Positions 22,890 through 35,317 are shown, counted from the stretch's first letter. The stretch is 60,079 bases of DNA from Guyanagaster necrorhizus (GCF_019112545.1 NW_025064896.1:504011-564089); one strand, 5' to 3'. The notes: generated by a model not told the origin, from the letters alone. Numbers and translations are program-made.

Positions 22890-23832
22890 ATGTCCCCTCG
22901 CAGCACCCCCTCAACTCTTGCCTCCGCCATGCAGTCAACAAGAGAGCGATTGGCAGGCTACTCTGACTTCTTTGCATCCGGTCTACTTGCAAAGGCTCGT
23001 CGTGCCTACGAACGGCAGCGTCAGCCAGCTTCGGCTATCTTCCCCGAGTTCTCCATCACCCCATCACCCCAGCCAAAAGACCTTCGTCGCCATTCCAGCG
23101 TCTACAAAAGAATGAGCGTATCTGGATCCCTCGACACCGATTCCGACTTTTCGGTGCAAGAGAAGCGGCGGCGACGTTCATCAGTTGCCGAGTTCTCCTC
23201 GCGTCTCTTCGACCGAATAACGACGAATCCGTCGACCGGAGAGCGAAGGTCCGCGGATCTTGCCGCGAAAATACCTCGAAGAAAGTCCTTGCGCAAGCAG
23301 TCGGTGGTGCCAGATGACTCGGACGTCGTCTGGATAACTGCCCCGGAACCTCGTCCCGTGGAACCAACTCGTACACAGTAAGTCTACATTACTTCCTCCT
23401 CCCCATTTCAGCTCCATTAACCATTCATATTGTAGTAGCAGCTCTTGCAATTCAGATGAAATATCCTTTCACTCCCTGGACCCATTTACCGCTGCCCCCA
23501 ATGCTCGTTCTATATATATTGAGATATCCCCACCTCCCCCAAAACTCGAATCCTTTCTTTCCTTCTCTGGATCTTCAATGAGTGGCTCAGTCCATAGCCT
23601 TGCATTTCCCCGTCGAGAACGACCGACGTCCATTCAAACCATGCCCCCTCCCTCGACACAGTCCCCGCGCTCCTCATTCTACAGCAATCGTCGAAGCACC
23701 ATAGTGGAGTTTCCGAGGGTCTTGGAGGAAGAGGAATCTTGGATAGGTGATGATGATGAACCCCTGGATGAAGATGACCCTGCCAGGATTGACTGGCGAC
23801 AGTTCCACGTCGAAGTCCTGCAGGACGGGTGA
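22890..23832 (+). CDS. Uncharacterised Ser/Arg-rich protein
   Basis: Two exons (22890..23377, 23436..23832; 58-bp GTAAGT...GTAG intron) give 294 aa. The N-terminus is helical (MQSTRERLAGYSDFFASGL, then KARRAYERQRQP); the middle has several basic R-R-x-S elements (KRRRRSSVAEFSSRLF, PRRKSLRKQSV) that could be kinase sites or nuclear signals. The C-terminus is acidic and ends ARIDWRQFHVEVLQDG, a conserved-looking terminal block. The protein appears mostly disordered. No family recognised. Confidence 0.6.
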
Positions 23833-25589
23833 TGAAACTTTATGCTATCAATGTCTCTTCTCTACACGTTATACTATACTGTTATATTTTATCGTTAGAA
23901 TGATTTCGACGTTATTTATTATGACTATCTACGACTCTGTAATAATATTCGACCCAACAAACGTTTGTCGATCAGACGATCGACCACTGAGACACCGGCG
24001 CCCTTTGACCCTTGAGAATCATGAGATAACCGCCGGGTATGACTTTTGACAGTGGGCCGTGCGGAACATTTCAAACGGGGTATGGTCACAAGGGCAATGA
24101 GTCTTCCATAGCGAACGACGGATGGAACGTAGATTCAATTTCGAGGATGAAATAGACAATGATTAATTTATTCGGTTGAACAAAAGTGCCACCACGAAGA
24201 ATGGGGCTCGCATTCGAGACGCGACTGGCGCGGTCACGAGACAGCTAGCCTCGTGCGCCACACTAAAAGGAGTGCGATGGCATGGTGTTTTCCTTCGTTC
24301 CCTCCACGGTATACATATCCCGAAGCCCACAATGATTATTCGGACCAAAACGCCATACGTAATCCGTTGCAACTTAGGTGTTTGTATTGCAGCATACCCT
24401 GGATCAGAAGTGCGACCACGCTTATTTTACTTTCAGAAGATGCGAGAAGGGGGGGATTCAATTACGTTGAATTGCCAGAGGGTCCTCGACAGTGCCGAGT
24501 CAGGACCGAGACCCCACTGGTGAACAAACAGTGCCTTATCGATCAGGTGTATTCTTCACTAGACCGACCTTCCCGCATGCCTCTGCACCTTTCATACCGC
24601 CGGTGTATTTGAGAGAGGAGTGGGGTAGCCAAGTTAAATGGAAGTTGATTGTTGCACATCACGGCTGATGTGGCGGGGGGGGGGGGGGGGGGGGGGCGAC
24701 TCGTTCGTACAATCAGAACGAGAAGCGATGCACTATATATAATAGCAAGCCCGAAAGAGTAAACATGCGGAGTGCCTGAAGGATTGATTACATTCTCGTC
24801 CCCGTATTCCGCGTCGACAGCGCCCCCCCCCAAAAAAAATTCAATATGAAGTTTCGCCGAGGGTATTACGCGTGCTTTGAAGACCGGCATTCTCACACAT
24901 CACATACAGAAGGTTTTGGAAGCTCAAGTTCCGTTTTCCGTCCACATCATACGAACCTGCCCAAGATACGTTGAGCACCGACACATCCCACGAGAAGGGT
25001 CGCAGAAACCAACCCAGTGATGTGCGTGTGACCTCCAGAGGGCTTCGAAGTGGTCATAAAGTTTCCCCCTAGGCAGAGTCGGGAGCCTTTCATAAAGACC
25101 GGCAATCCGACGCGAGATATGGAGCCGTCACTATGAGAAGACGAATCAGAGCCGCATGAACAAAAAGATGAAAACTAATGGAACAAGAGTACCAAAAAAA
25201 CGACACCGGGCCCCCCGAGCCCTCATCCATTCTTATTTTTCTGTAGTAGTATGATTTATGCAACGGAGAACAGTTACCTAGACTACACAAGGGGTTTCAC
25301 CAAATAGTTTCACATTCCAGAGAGCTGACAACTAGAATAGCATTGCAACGAGTAGTGGTGTTAAGTCATACATAGCAGTGACGTACTATATCTCCGCCGC
25401 CTATCACGAGGCGTGTTACCGGTCACCAATTTAGACCATCACCATCATCCTGAAAGATACAATCAGGCATTAAACATTATTATTATTCCATAGTATAGTA
25501 CGTTCATAATCACAACAGCGACGAAAAAACAAAGCCGGGTCAAAACATACAAAAAAAACAATTGGTCGAAAGCTTGATAATAAAAAAGT
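23833..25589. other. 1.8-kb intergenic stretch
   Basis: No coding model is supported. Plus-strand frames at 24176..24612 are open for up to 119 codons but look random. A long poly-G tract (listed separately) and a C9A8 run at about 24820-24840 lie inside. The right third (25420-25590) is A/T-rich and should be the 3' flank of the LRR gene. Confidence 0.4.
24675..24696. repeat. G22 homopolymer
   Basis: Twenty-two consecutive G on the plus strand, in an intergenic region between a plus-strand gene that has ended and the 3' side of a minus-strand gene. Length is unlikely to be exact because such tracts are error-prone in sequencing. Confidence 0.85.
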
Positions 25590-27559
25590 TCACGCCGATA
25601 TCATTGCATTCACAAGTATGTCCATCTCCCTCACCTTCAAGATACCTTCTAGGCGCTCCTTCATCTCCGCTTTAGTACCCGCAGCAAGGATGGTTGGATT
25701 ACAGGTCGCATGTGCCACAAGGTTACGCTTCAGCGCCGCACCGGAGAGTTGCGAACAGAGAGAAGCACGGTGAATTAGTGGAGGCTGGATGTCGATAAGG
25801 TATTTCTCATGGAGGTCTGAGAAGTGCGATGAGCGTAAGGGCGGTCAAAAAGAAGACAGTCTTACTATCAATGTAGTGCTCGCAAGTTTCAGGTATCTCT
25901 ACGTCAATGATTCGTCCTTCGTGGTTGATGACATGCGCCAGACGACGAAGACCGGCCATATCAATACTAGTGTCCTGGATGGACAGGAAAGACAATCTAG
26001 AGAGGAGCAGGAGTGCGGGTATCGCATCGTTGTCAATGTCCGGATTGGTAGCAACAGAAAGATGAGTAAGAGTTCGCTTGAGTGAGATGATGATGTATAC
26101 TCTTGATGAATGGATTAGTCCGGATGCCTCAGCTATGAACGAAGATACTCACGCTTCATTCCCGATACCAGTATTACTGAGGTGCAGCGCGGCAAGTCGA
26201 GGCAGACGTTGAATATGCACAAGGTCAAAATCATGGACCAGAGTACCAACAAGGGAAAGGAACGATAGAAATAGGAAGCTGTTCGGCTTGCTGAAAACTA
26301 AACAGAGGCTTCATTTACGGGAATTGGGAGGTAGCACTCCTGGCAGGCGACCATTTAGCGCCGATCAAAATGCAAAGGAAATGTTGGAACACAGATGACA
26401 TTTTGACCGGGCCCTTTGACCACAGAGAAATGTGTCGGTTCCGACTCATTTTGCTGTAGTCAAAATCCTGGATCATAATTTGATCTGGTATCCACCCATT
26501 TTCTCCAGTTTCTGTGCGACCCAAAACAGCTGCATACCAGGAGTGTAGGTTGGCCCATACCTGAGAAAACATCGCGTCCATCAATATTCAAGCCGTCTTC
26601 ATCGGCTAGGGAGTTGCCCAACCATAGGTTACGAATTTCGGACGTTCGCAGGATAGAAATGATACGGCTGTTTAGCAGGCCTATCAAGGCGATCAGAAAT
26701 GGCTCGTAAGATTCCAATCTTTTACCAACCATGTTCACCCAAGTAATCAGTGATGCCTTGATGCGACTTGTTTTGCAATGCGCCAAGTCGTTCTTTCAGT
26801 CGGATGCCAGGAAGTAGGGTGTCCAGTCGATCAATGAGAATACTCAGTCCGCGAGGCGATTCTGGACCAATCGGAGGACCGTAAAGAAGGTCTGTACGCG
26901 CATATATGCAGTAGATTCTTCAGTCGCATATTTAAAAAAAATGTACCTTCAAGCATCCGTACACGATCCACTAACTGGTCCTCAACCGAAACTGCTGCTG
27001 CCTTCTCTACCGGTTCCTGAATCTTGACCGGAGACGTGTCGCTATCCCAGGTTCGGCACAAATCCAGCGGTACAAATTCCACCCGTTCATCGTCTTCACG
27101 ATTCGAGTCTTCACTAGCAGAAAAAGCAACGAAAGATTTAACGTGTTTGGCAGGTCCGTGGAGAATTTCCGGGAAGTCATCAGATAGTTTTCGCTTCAGG
27201 GCAGGTCTTGGAGGGGTATCCTTCGATGAGGAGGAGCCAGAGATGTCCCAAGGAAGTTGGACGAAGCCCGAGTCCACGTTGTAGTTTCGACTACGCGGCT
27301 TGATGGTTCTGAGCACCATGTTCTGAGGAGAACTGTCCTGCAGGAGCGCCTTGCCAAGCAAACGAGTAAACGAGGAAACGACGACCTTGGGATCAAACCT
27401 AGAGCCAACACGGCGTCCTTTTCTGCAAGAATTCCGGAGCGGTCGCATCGGAAGATTTAGCTGAGTTCGTAGCGCGTTGAGGAAGGAAGCAGCGGGTACG
27501 GCGGGGCAATACAATGGATTCTGGACATCGATAGACGGAGCGGTGGGCGGTAGAGGCAT
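25590..27559 (-). CDS. Leucine-rich-repeat-like protein, uncharacterised
   Basis: Seven exons (26947..27559, 26726..26891, 26561..26667, 26352..26511, 26153..26290, 25866..26101, 25590..25816) with introns of 49-61 bp give 548 aa. The first 200 residues are low complexity with basic and phospho-like sites ([11 protein letters not shown]). The second half contains LRR-type segments: [16 protein letters not shown] is disguised as [20 protein letters not shown], followed by [14 protein letters not shown] and [19 protein letters not shown]. The C-terminal helical end ([20 protein letters not shown]) looks conserved. A protein-binding scaffold role is inferred from the repeats; I do not know the family's function. 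Confidence 0.65.
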
Positions 27560-27907
27560 GAGTATCGTAGGTAAGAAGGATAAGTATCGTCGATGGGTAA
27601 GAGGCTAGAGCACAAGTCGTGTCGCTTTGCGAGACAGAAGATACGGACCCTGTGGGAAACACGGGTAACAATTAAATATTTATTGATTTTCCGTTATTAT
27701 TTAATAATATCGTCTGAGCTCCAAAATGATGGGGTTACATTATTGATTGTCTGTAAAGAAATAGTCATTTACATTCATGAATATGGGTCGTGTCGCTATC
27801 GATATAATGTACTGAGGTATATGCATCGTGAAGAATAATATATATACTGCGTGAAGATGGACGAATAAATCAAAGGTAACACGAGAACACAAAAGAGACG
27901 GCGCATA
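27560..27907. other. Intergenic spacer, A/T-rich
   Basis: An A/T-rich spacer between two co-oriented genes, with TATATATA-like and ATTATTTAATAAT sequence; no coding signal. It should contain the terminator of the arrestin gene and the promoter of the LRR gene. Confidence 0.45.
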
Positions 27908-30900
27908 TCAGCCCTGGTACTTCTTGATGAGATCTCTGAGCTTCGCTTGGCCGAATGCCAGATCTGCTGGACGTTTGGAATCCACGACAGGTGCAGGCGA
28001 GACCTTTGGTTTTGCTGGTGCATCCATCTCGCTGATAGTAGGAGGGAGAGTCACCGGCGACCTGGGCTTCGCGAGAGGCGGCTTCGCAAGGGACGCTGTG
28101 CTTGAAAGCGTTGGCGTCGCATGCGAAGACGAGAGAATCGCCGGAACAGAAGTCGACTTGATAACCGGCTTCTTAGCAACGGGGGGAGGTTTGGGAGCGA
28201 TGGGGGGTTTTCGCACAGCGGTCGGTGTGATTGCGCCAGACCTGCGTGGTTTCAAAAGCGGCGAAGGGGACGCGGGCTGCACATCTTTTCCTTTCCCGTC
28301 GTTGACAGCTCCAGAAGCCCATATAGCAGCAACAGCAGTCACTTTTCCACCGCGACCGCCCCGGGCAGAGCGTACACCATATTTGACTTCGGGATCTGTG
28401 CTCTTGGATGACGGGGAAACGGCAAGTCGAGAAGAAGGGGGGACGTCCTTCTTTGGAGAGACCGCAGGAGATTTAAGAGATTTCCATGGATTCGTAGGAA
28501 TAGGTGGTGTGGGGGGGATCATTGAAGGAGGCGACATTTTTCGGTCAGCTTGGATAGATGTAGCTTTAGCCTTGTGAGCTGATGACGCAGCCCACAAATC
28601 GGTAATCTGCTTAACATCTTCAGGTGGACTTGCGTCCTTTGGAACTAGCGTCCGAGTGTACAGATCTCTCTTGAGAGTACCAATGGGCACAAATCCAGAC
28701 GATCGATGGTCGGGTGAAGACATCTCCTTGCTTTGGGTTTCTTCTTCTTTTACGTCTATCACCTCCAAAACCCTGCGGATGGAAACCTCTGCCTGTGCGT
28801 GTTCGGGTTCAATTGCATACATATCAGGAGAAGGATCATTTGGTGCCGGCGGAGGATCAGCTTGCATACCGCCTAACCACTCCGCTACTCTTCCCTTGGC
28901 CTTCCTCATCTTGGATGTATCGCCATCCCTCTTCTTCTTTCCGCTTCTCTTATCACCATCTTTTTCCTTACTAGGAGAGCCCTTGACACTCTTCCCACTC
29001 GTCTCTCGCCTCCCTTCATCACCAGACGCATTCGACATGACTCCGGCACCTCTATGCGTCTTTTCCTCCCACTCATGATCATCCGCCAACGTCAGGCTCG
29101 ATATAGCAGAATCATTGAGAGTCTCCGGGTCCTGCTTTTTCGGTATATCTATAGGTGCCAAGGCTGTTCTGGCGTCTGGCCCCCGCTCTTCAACATCAAA
29201 CTTCCGTGTCCCAACTTCAGCCAGTAGTCTGCGCTCCAAAGCGTCCAAGCCATTCTCTGTGTTAGCGGCTCCCAAATAACCTGTTCCATTTTTCACCCTT
29301 TTGTGTGGCGTGATCGCGGTAAGCGTTGGCGTAGGAGGTGTGTGGTCAAGCGGTGCGGGTGCAGGTTCCGGCGGAGTTATAGGAATGGGATCGGCATTAG
29401 CAAAGTACAAATCAGCTCGCGGACGAGACTGCGTGGATGGCGGAACTTTGCCAGATGGAACAGGAGGGCCAGGTAACGTCTTGTCGAGGTCGGATCGAGG
29501 GGGAGCAGGCGACTTATCCACAGGCTCGTCCTTCGGTATGTCTCCAGACAGATCCTTAGTTTGTTTGCCAACCTCATCGGCTAGCCGTTCGAGCACTTCT
29601 ACTCGTTCGCTCTTCGGTAGCGAATTCGGTAAGGGAGCATACGACCGCTTGGGGGACAACACCGGTCTTGGAGAATGTACGACATTGTCCGAAACTGATA
29701 TCGGCGCAAGATTTTCTAGGCTCAAATGAGGAAAGATTACGCTCCGAGGAAGGTTCTGTTGTGATTGAGATATAGGAATGGGATTAGAAGTTGACGGCAG
29801 GGGATAACGGTGGGATAGAGGAGAGACAGATCGATTGCGCGAGGAGAGTCGAAGATGCTGCGTAACGCGAGAAGCGCGCTCGCCCTTCCCAGCTTCAGGT
29901 TCCATCGACTGTGCTTGTTGAGGCAACGGAAGTAGAGACTGCCGAGAAAGAGACCTCGGATTACTGCTTGGGCCTGCACTCGACGGACGTGGCAACTGTG
30001 TGTAGACCGGCATCGTTGGAGGTGGCAGATAGTAGTGTTGCTGCTGATGAACAGGAGGGGGAAAATACTGACAAGGTTGTGGAGTCTGAGGAACCGATGG
30101 CGGCATCCAAACGAGATTATGGTCTACGTATGTTGGAATAGGAGGTGGCATCGGAAGGGCAGGATATGCATACGGGCTTTGAACAGGCTCATAGTATTGC
30201 TGAGGTGATGCAGGTGAATGTGGAAACGGATTTGGCAGTTGAGGTGGTAATGGCGGCAGGTCAGGTAGGGCTGCCGGATGAACAATGACAACTGGTACAT
30301 TGACTATAATGTCTTTGCTGCACGTCGGGTTAGCGTGATATTTGATTGCCGAGCAGTTGCACTTACTTCCCAAGGCCCATAGTCATCTTAATCTCAACGG
30401 AGGCTCTGATCTCAAACAATGCATCCGTTCTTCGTGCTTCTGACTTATCACCCTCAAGATGACCACCCTTAACACTCCTAGCGGACCCTGGTACATCAAA
30501 GACCAAGCTGGCCACACCTTCGGCGCCTGGTGGTATGATGTATTCGGGCAAACGGAACGGGACGGTTAACAAACTATCCGAGATCTGAAGGGGTTTTTTC
30601 CTGTCTGAGTCCGCACTGCCTAGATGTAAAGTCCGAGAGAGCGACACTATTAGTCCAGTATTCTAGGTGCATATCAGCAGGATTTCTAAAATGGTCCTGA
30701 AAACATACCCTGCGGGTCGAATGGTTCTTAACCTGTAATTCTATACACGCAGGTTCGCCAGCCACGATTATACCACCGACAATCTTCCCTTGAATCCAGA
30801 TTTTCCCGTTTTCACCAACAGCGACAGTCTCAGGCTCTGCTCGGGAGAAGTCTTCCTCAAAACTTTCAACGATATTGACCTCCCGGGTGTCAGTAACCAC

Positions 30901-31653
30901 CTTTTTCTCGCCCCTCCAAAACACTTGCACGCTCGCCCTAACCTCATATCTAACCCGTGCTGAACCCGAGGCAAAATTGATGGTCGATGGACTGGTGCTT
31001 GGTATCGGTATGCGAAAATTGAACGTAGATTTCCCCCGCTTCGCCTGATAGTAATGTGACGGCAACGGAAGGTCTCCTGGAGCAGGACGGGCATGTACAG
31101 CATTAGAGGGTGGAAGGCCTGGCCCTTGGAATAACCGTCGACTGTAGAGGAAAGGCGCTTTGGCTGTATGGTCCCGCGATAGCAACTCTGTGACAAATCC
31201 TGTCCAGTGCACGATCACAAGCATGACGGACGGCGATTCGCACCTTCAGTTCCGAATAGTTCCACCATCATTCCACTGATCCCAAGCCCTTTATCAGCCC
31301 TGCACTCCATCGCGAGTTGGCCGCAGACGTGGGTACCTCCGACGAACAACGGATCTGAGAAATCCATTGATATCTTGACCTTGGGATGCGTTGGCGACGA
31401 GTTCATCAACTGAGGCCGGTCATGTTGCAATGCCATGGCCAAATGTCCTTCCTGGAATTGGCTGTAATGTTGTCTAGAATACGCGAATGAAGCCTGCGAA
31501 TTTTGAGTGTTGATGAAGGCATAGGAAGAACAGGGGCTACCTGAAATTATTAAATAAAGTGAAAGAGCATCAGAAACACAACAAAAAGCTGGAAATAAAC
31601 TGGAAACGAAGGCAGCAATATCACGAACGGAAGAGAAGTTGACATACACTCAT
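27908..31653 (-). CDS. Arrestin-domain (ART-like) trafficking adaptor, 1165 aa
   Basis: Five exons (31650..31653, 31244..31540, 30709..31199, 30367..30662, 27908..30317). The first contributes only ATG plus one base before a 109-bp intron. The arrestin_N sandwich covers about residues 45-210 (KVKISMDFSDPLFVGGTHVCG, then FNFRIPIPSTSPSTINF, RVRYEVRASVQVFWRG), the arrestin_C sandwich about 220-365 (VAGEPACIELQVKNHSTRR, YIIPPGAEGVASLVFDVPGS, LFEIRASVEIKM). The remaining 800 residues are Pro/Ser/Lys-rich and disordered, with several PxxP stretches, and end in a conserved-looking KLRDLIKKYQG. Fungal alpha-arrestins recruit Rsp5/NEDD4-type ubiquitin ligases to plasma-membrane transporters; no clear PPxY was found, so that link is inferred from family. 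Confidence 0.85.
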
Positions 31654-32561
31654 GTTGTCGGGTATTTGTCATCGGCCAGAAGTGGCTGTGCTGTACAGAT
31701 TCTCACGAGGTCACCAAGTTCGTCGGCGACAACTGGAGTGTGTGTCGCGCGCATTTGCTTTGTTCTAATAATTTTCAAATCCAATCATTTTCACCCACTG
31801 TACAGTCGAATTAGATGCGCCAGCGCTTCCGAACCATATCAAATAGCGCTTCTCGCAAGTTCCTCTACTTCGTTCGTACGTTGGGAGCAAGATACGCTTG
31901 GACTTTCAATCCCCTCGATCAGTGAATCTGTTCGCGGCATTATCACACGCATCAATATTTATTTTACAGTCGACAATCGATTCTGTTAGATATGACAATA
32001 CTCCCTTGGTACTATCTCTTTCCCGGTTAAGTCGTTGTGGTCTCATCAGGACTAGTGTGAAAGGCTTCCTTTTGAGGTCGACAGTGCAGCTCGGGAGCAG
32101 ACTGAATGATTTAACATATGAAAGCGAATTAACTTGTATTACAGTGCATGTATCTCTCCTCTACTGGTTGCGCGCCTCTAATTCCGTAAATTCGTTGCTT
32201 GCCATGCATATTTTGCTGATATTCCGCAACTTAGGGCTGAGTCTGTCACGCAGGTTCAACGACCCGGAAGAACGGCGAAATTGCTTCAACCTGTAAAATA
32301 TATTCTTCTAACCACTGTACATAACACCATATGACGCTCCGAGAATTTATCTCATCAAAGACATTCACCTTGGACACTGCGGGGTGCGCGTTTGCTGAAT
32401 GAGACATGAAAGAATTGGGCCTTCCCCAGAGACAAGACACGACCAGGCCGTTTCAAAACGCTCACTACGGAGTTTCCTCTGCTTGAAACGACTCGTTCTC
32501 ATCCAGAAATGTAAGCACGTACCAATCTGGGAACATACTAAACATGATTCTATTGAGTCCT
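31654..32561. other. Intergenic stretch without a supported gene
   Basis: Plus-strand frames (31639..31989, 31898..32296) are Ser/Arg/Leu-rich and look random. This is the shared flank of the arrestin gene's 5' end and the THG1 3' end. Confidence 0.45.
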
Positions 32562-33605
32562 CTACTCCTCTAGAATCCGTCTTTCATTCCAAAACTGGTC
32601 CTTGATAATGTCGCAATGAATAACATCGATTCTCGTGCGCGGTTTCGCTTTCTTCTTCGCCTTCTTCTTCTGCTGCTCCGTCTCGTCTGGTGCCTCTTCC
32701 TCAGGAACCTAAGTATTCAGTAAGCACACAGTGGTTTTGATTATGGAGCAACGCAAACCTCTGTTCTCACTACAACACTTCCCTTTCGGTATCTCGGGTC
32801 AATATCGTTGTAGTTGATCTGAAACCTGGAGAACAGGATCTCATTCTTCTCTTTCGATATCGTACCCTGACCAAGAGCGGTTAGACGCAACTTATCCACA
32901 AGGAGTCCATAAACGAACCCGTAAGGTCGCGTGAGCCTGTGTAGTGGTTTCTCCACCCTGCTGAACAAGCGCCCAAAATGTGGTATTATACAGGTTGTTA
33001 ATGTGCGCTATGCTTTGACGCGTCAGTGTGTGTTCGTGATGGTGCTAGCTGCAGATTCACTGTCGGCTTGCCTCCAGGCAAAGTAATCGCGTATCTCCTT
33101 TTCACCCGGATACAGTACGACCCTTCCGTCAAAGGACGGAGGGTAGCGCAGAGGCGAGTCCGGAAAGAAGGTAGGCCAATATAATACGTAGCAAGACGTA
33201 AAATAAGAGGTCAAAGTAGAAACAATTTTAGATTGTCTGCGATTATAAAGTGAAGTCGATTTTCTGAGGAGAAAACTGTGCAGGGATTAGTAACAGTCGA
33301 CGTGAGTTTGGAGTGAACTTTACCTGTATTCATCTGATTCACCGAAACCAAGGACGATATCAGGGTATTCTTCCATTAATTTTTGTGCAGCGTGGTCCAT
33401 AAGACGCAATGCGCGCAAATCATTAGGCTTTGAGAATTCATGTTCATCAGAGAATCTGTGACGAAGATTAAGATCAACTCAACCCAGACAAATTGTCGTA
33501 CCGATGAAAACTATGGCCATCTAAACGGTACACCATAAATGTTCCCGGAAGAAGGGGGTCAGGTAATTCAAAATTCTTAACATACTGGTACTTGGATCCC
33601 GCCAT
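32562..33605 (-). CDS. THG1: tRNA(His) guanylyltransferase
   Basis: Six exons (33502..33605, 33324..33455, 33061..33275, 32919..33007, 32759..32866, 32562..32708) with introns of 46-53 bp give 264 aa. Catalytic carboxylates lie at their known places: D29 in [12 protein letters not shown] and D76/E77 in [10 protein letters not shown]. Other family blocks are [50 protein letters not shown] and [14 protein letters not shown]. Thg1 adds the essential G-1 nucleotide 3'-to-5' onto tRNA-His. A Lys-rich insert ([13 protein letters not shown]) precedes the C-terminal helix and may bind tRNA or act as a nuclear signal. A Met further upstream (33746) would add 47 residues without family support. Confidence 0.95.
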
Positions 33606-33819
33606 TTTGTGAAAATATCGACGGTAGCCGGAATATAGCAAACGGCGGAGACAAGCCAAAAAAGACATGCGTGACCTGATGTGACAAAAAGATGATTCAC
33701 ATCGTCGGAAGATCCCGGCCCCCCAAGGCCTTGAGACCGCGGCCACGACCTACTTGTGCAGGAACCACCACCAGCCTTCTTTCTTCAGCCGTATCCACTA
33801 CTTCTCACTATTAGAAACG
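33606..33819. promoter_or_regulatory. 214-bp divergent promoter region
   Basis: This short spacer separates the start codons of THG1 (minus) and the acidic protein (plus). There is no clear TATA box; pyrimidine-rich tracts (CCTTCTTTCTTC near 33775) precede the plus-strand ATG, as is common in fungal TATA-less promoters. Confidence 0.5.
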
Positions 33820-34583
33820 ATGAGTACCACTACTTCGCCATACCGTGACTACTTCCGTCGCCGCACTATCGGTCGGGCAGCGTCGCCTCCCACCTGGGCT
33901 TGCTACGAGCAGATCCCATACGACGACGAAGATGAATACAGCGACAGCGGATCAGAATCCTGCTCCGAGGATGAAGAAGACTATTCCCATGACCATGATC
34001 ACTTGAGTGACTGGGAGGATGACCACGACCACCTGGATGCACCAACGAGTGAGAATCGGGCCGATGATTCCTTGGATATGGATATGGATATAGATGAAGA
34101 GAATACGGAGGCGGCGGCTGCGATGAAGGTTGCTGCGTCACAAAAAGATGTCAAGGGAAAACAGAAAGCTATTGAGCCTGAGCCTGAGCCCGCTAAGCGC
34201 CGACATCGCAAGAGGGACCGCGAACATGTCTATACTCTCCGCCCAATCCTGACCATACAGAGAAGCCAAGGCTTTGTCTGGAACCAAGTGAGCATATCAT
34301 CGCCTTTAATTCTCTTGACTGTGTTACTTATTGTTCGGCTTTATAGGACTTGTTCGTGCCGCCGTATATCAAAGACCGATGTTCGTCTATCTATCTCTCT
34401 ATTGTCGTCTCTTGTATTATTGACCGTTCATTTGCCGTAGATGTCGCCTCGATGTCACCACCAAATTCGGCTGGTTTCATATCCACATCTGTATCGTCCA
34501 CTAACTCTGCGCTGAATGATTACGAGGTGGAGGTCGTAGAGATTCGTGTGCAAGACGGTGATTTGGATCATATCATTCCGTAG
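33820..34583 (+). CDS. Uncharacterised acidic/His-rich protein
   Basis: Three exons (33820..34287, 34347..34380, 34441..34583; introns 59 and 60 bp) give 214 aa. After a basic start (YRDYFRRRTIGR) follows an Asp/Glu/Ser/His-rich block (residues about 35-100, e.g. HDHDHLSDWEDDHDHLD), a Lys/Arg block (AKRRHRKRDREH), and a more ordered end with YTLRPILTIQRSQGFVWNQ and DLFVPPYIKDRY that looks conserved. The short 34-nt middle exon is needed to keep the frame. No family is recognised. An acidic chaperone or chromatin-linked role is possible but only inferred from composition. Confidence 0.6.
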
Positions 34584-35215
34584 ATACATCGCATCCATTT
34601 CGTTTCGTGGCTCTCTGCCTTGTCTTTCGTACGTAGGTTATATTCTTTTTCTTCTTTTTCCCATTTATGTCAGGTAATAGTTTTGACTATACTACTTTAC
34701 ATGCCAGGGCTTCACTCATGTACTTACAATACAAATCTCCACTACTCAAGAGTTTCGGGGATCATACTTAGGGTCGAGGTGAAGGCTATATTGGGGACCA
34801 TCGATGCCTGCATCTCGTCAACAGATGGAACTGAATGTATTGCCTCCTCAGTCTTGAACCACCATTGTCGTTGGACTGAGGAGTACGTATCTCATTACCT
34901 TACTCCTTGTTTCCTCTTTAAAACCTCAATTCGTCAAGTTTTATGGCAATATCTACAGTGCCTGGGCCCTGCACTAGGGTAGCGCATGAAATCTAGGTCT
35001 CAATACACCTAGATTAATTACCAGTACCTCCCCTTGCCAGAGGGATTTTTGTTGAGGTAACTTAACTGTTATGGCACCAGTAAATTACTGTATCAAAACA
35101 CCCCCATGGGAAGGGGTCGGTACAAAATGGTAACTTACCCTCCCTTGGAGGTTTCATGCACAACCCTAACCTGCAGTGGGTGAACTGGAGAACAATTAAA
35201 AATTGTAAAACAATA
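34584..35215. other. Intergenic stretch
   Basis: No gene recognised. A/T-rich with short palindromic words (CCTAGATTAATTACC near 35005). A TTTTGTAC-like and poly-A/T 3' flank of the tRNA lies at 35200-35215. Confidence 0.4.
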
Positions 35216-35317
35216 TGCCCCCTGTAAGGCTCGAACTTACGACCTCGAGATTGCGAACGTATTGGTCCTCATAATTGAATATGAGACTCGCGCTCTAGCC
35301 AACTGAGCCAAGGAGGC
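35216..35317 (-). tRNA. tRNA-Met (CAU), elongator type, with intron
   Basis: On the minus strand the cloverleaf folds fully: acceptor GCCTCCT with AGGGGGC plus discriminator A, D-arm GCTC..GAGC, anticodon arm CGAGT-CTCATAA-TCTCG, T-arm GTAAG-TTCGAGC-CTTAC. The anticodon is CAT. The T31-T39 juxtaposition also occurs in yeast elongator Met tRNA. An intron of about 28 nt (35252..35279) interrupts after position 37; its TTATGAG can pair with the anticodon loop to make the bulge-helix-bulge-like cleavage substrate. Confidence 0.9.

Noticed and set aside
26315..26584. Separate minus-strand gene starting [12 protein letters not shown]
   Set aside because: It is part exon, part intron of the LRR gene; removing a 49-bp intron links its second half to the upstream exon.
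27924..28577. 217-codon plus-strand open frame
   Set aside because: It is antisense to the disordered Pro/Ser/Lys-rich region of the arrestin gene and reflects codon bias; it has no motif or splice context.
28656..29729. Two plus-strand frames of about 140 codons
   Set aside because: Also antisense to the arrestin gene's low-complexity part.
30318..30373. Start of the long arrestin frame at 30373 (MGSKCNCSAIKYH)
   Set aside because: This is intron sequence between GTAAGT and GTGCAG; splicing joins the arrestin_C domain to the tail in frame.
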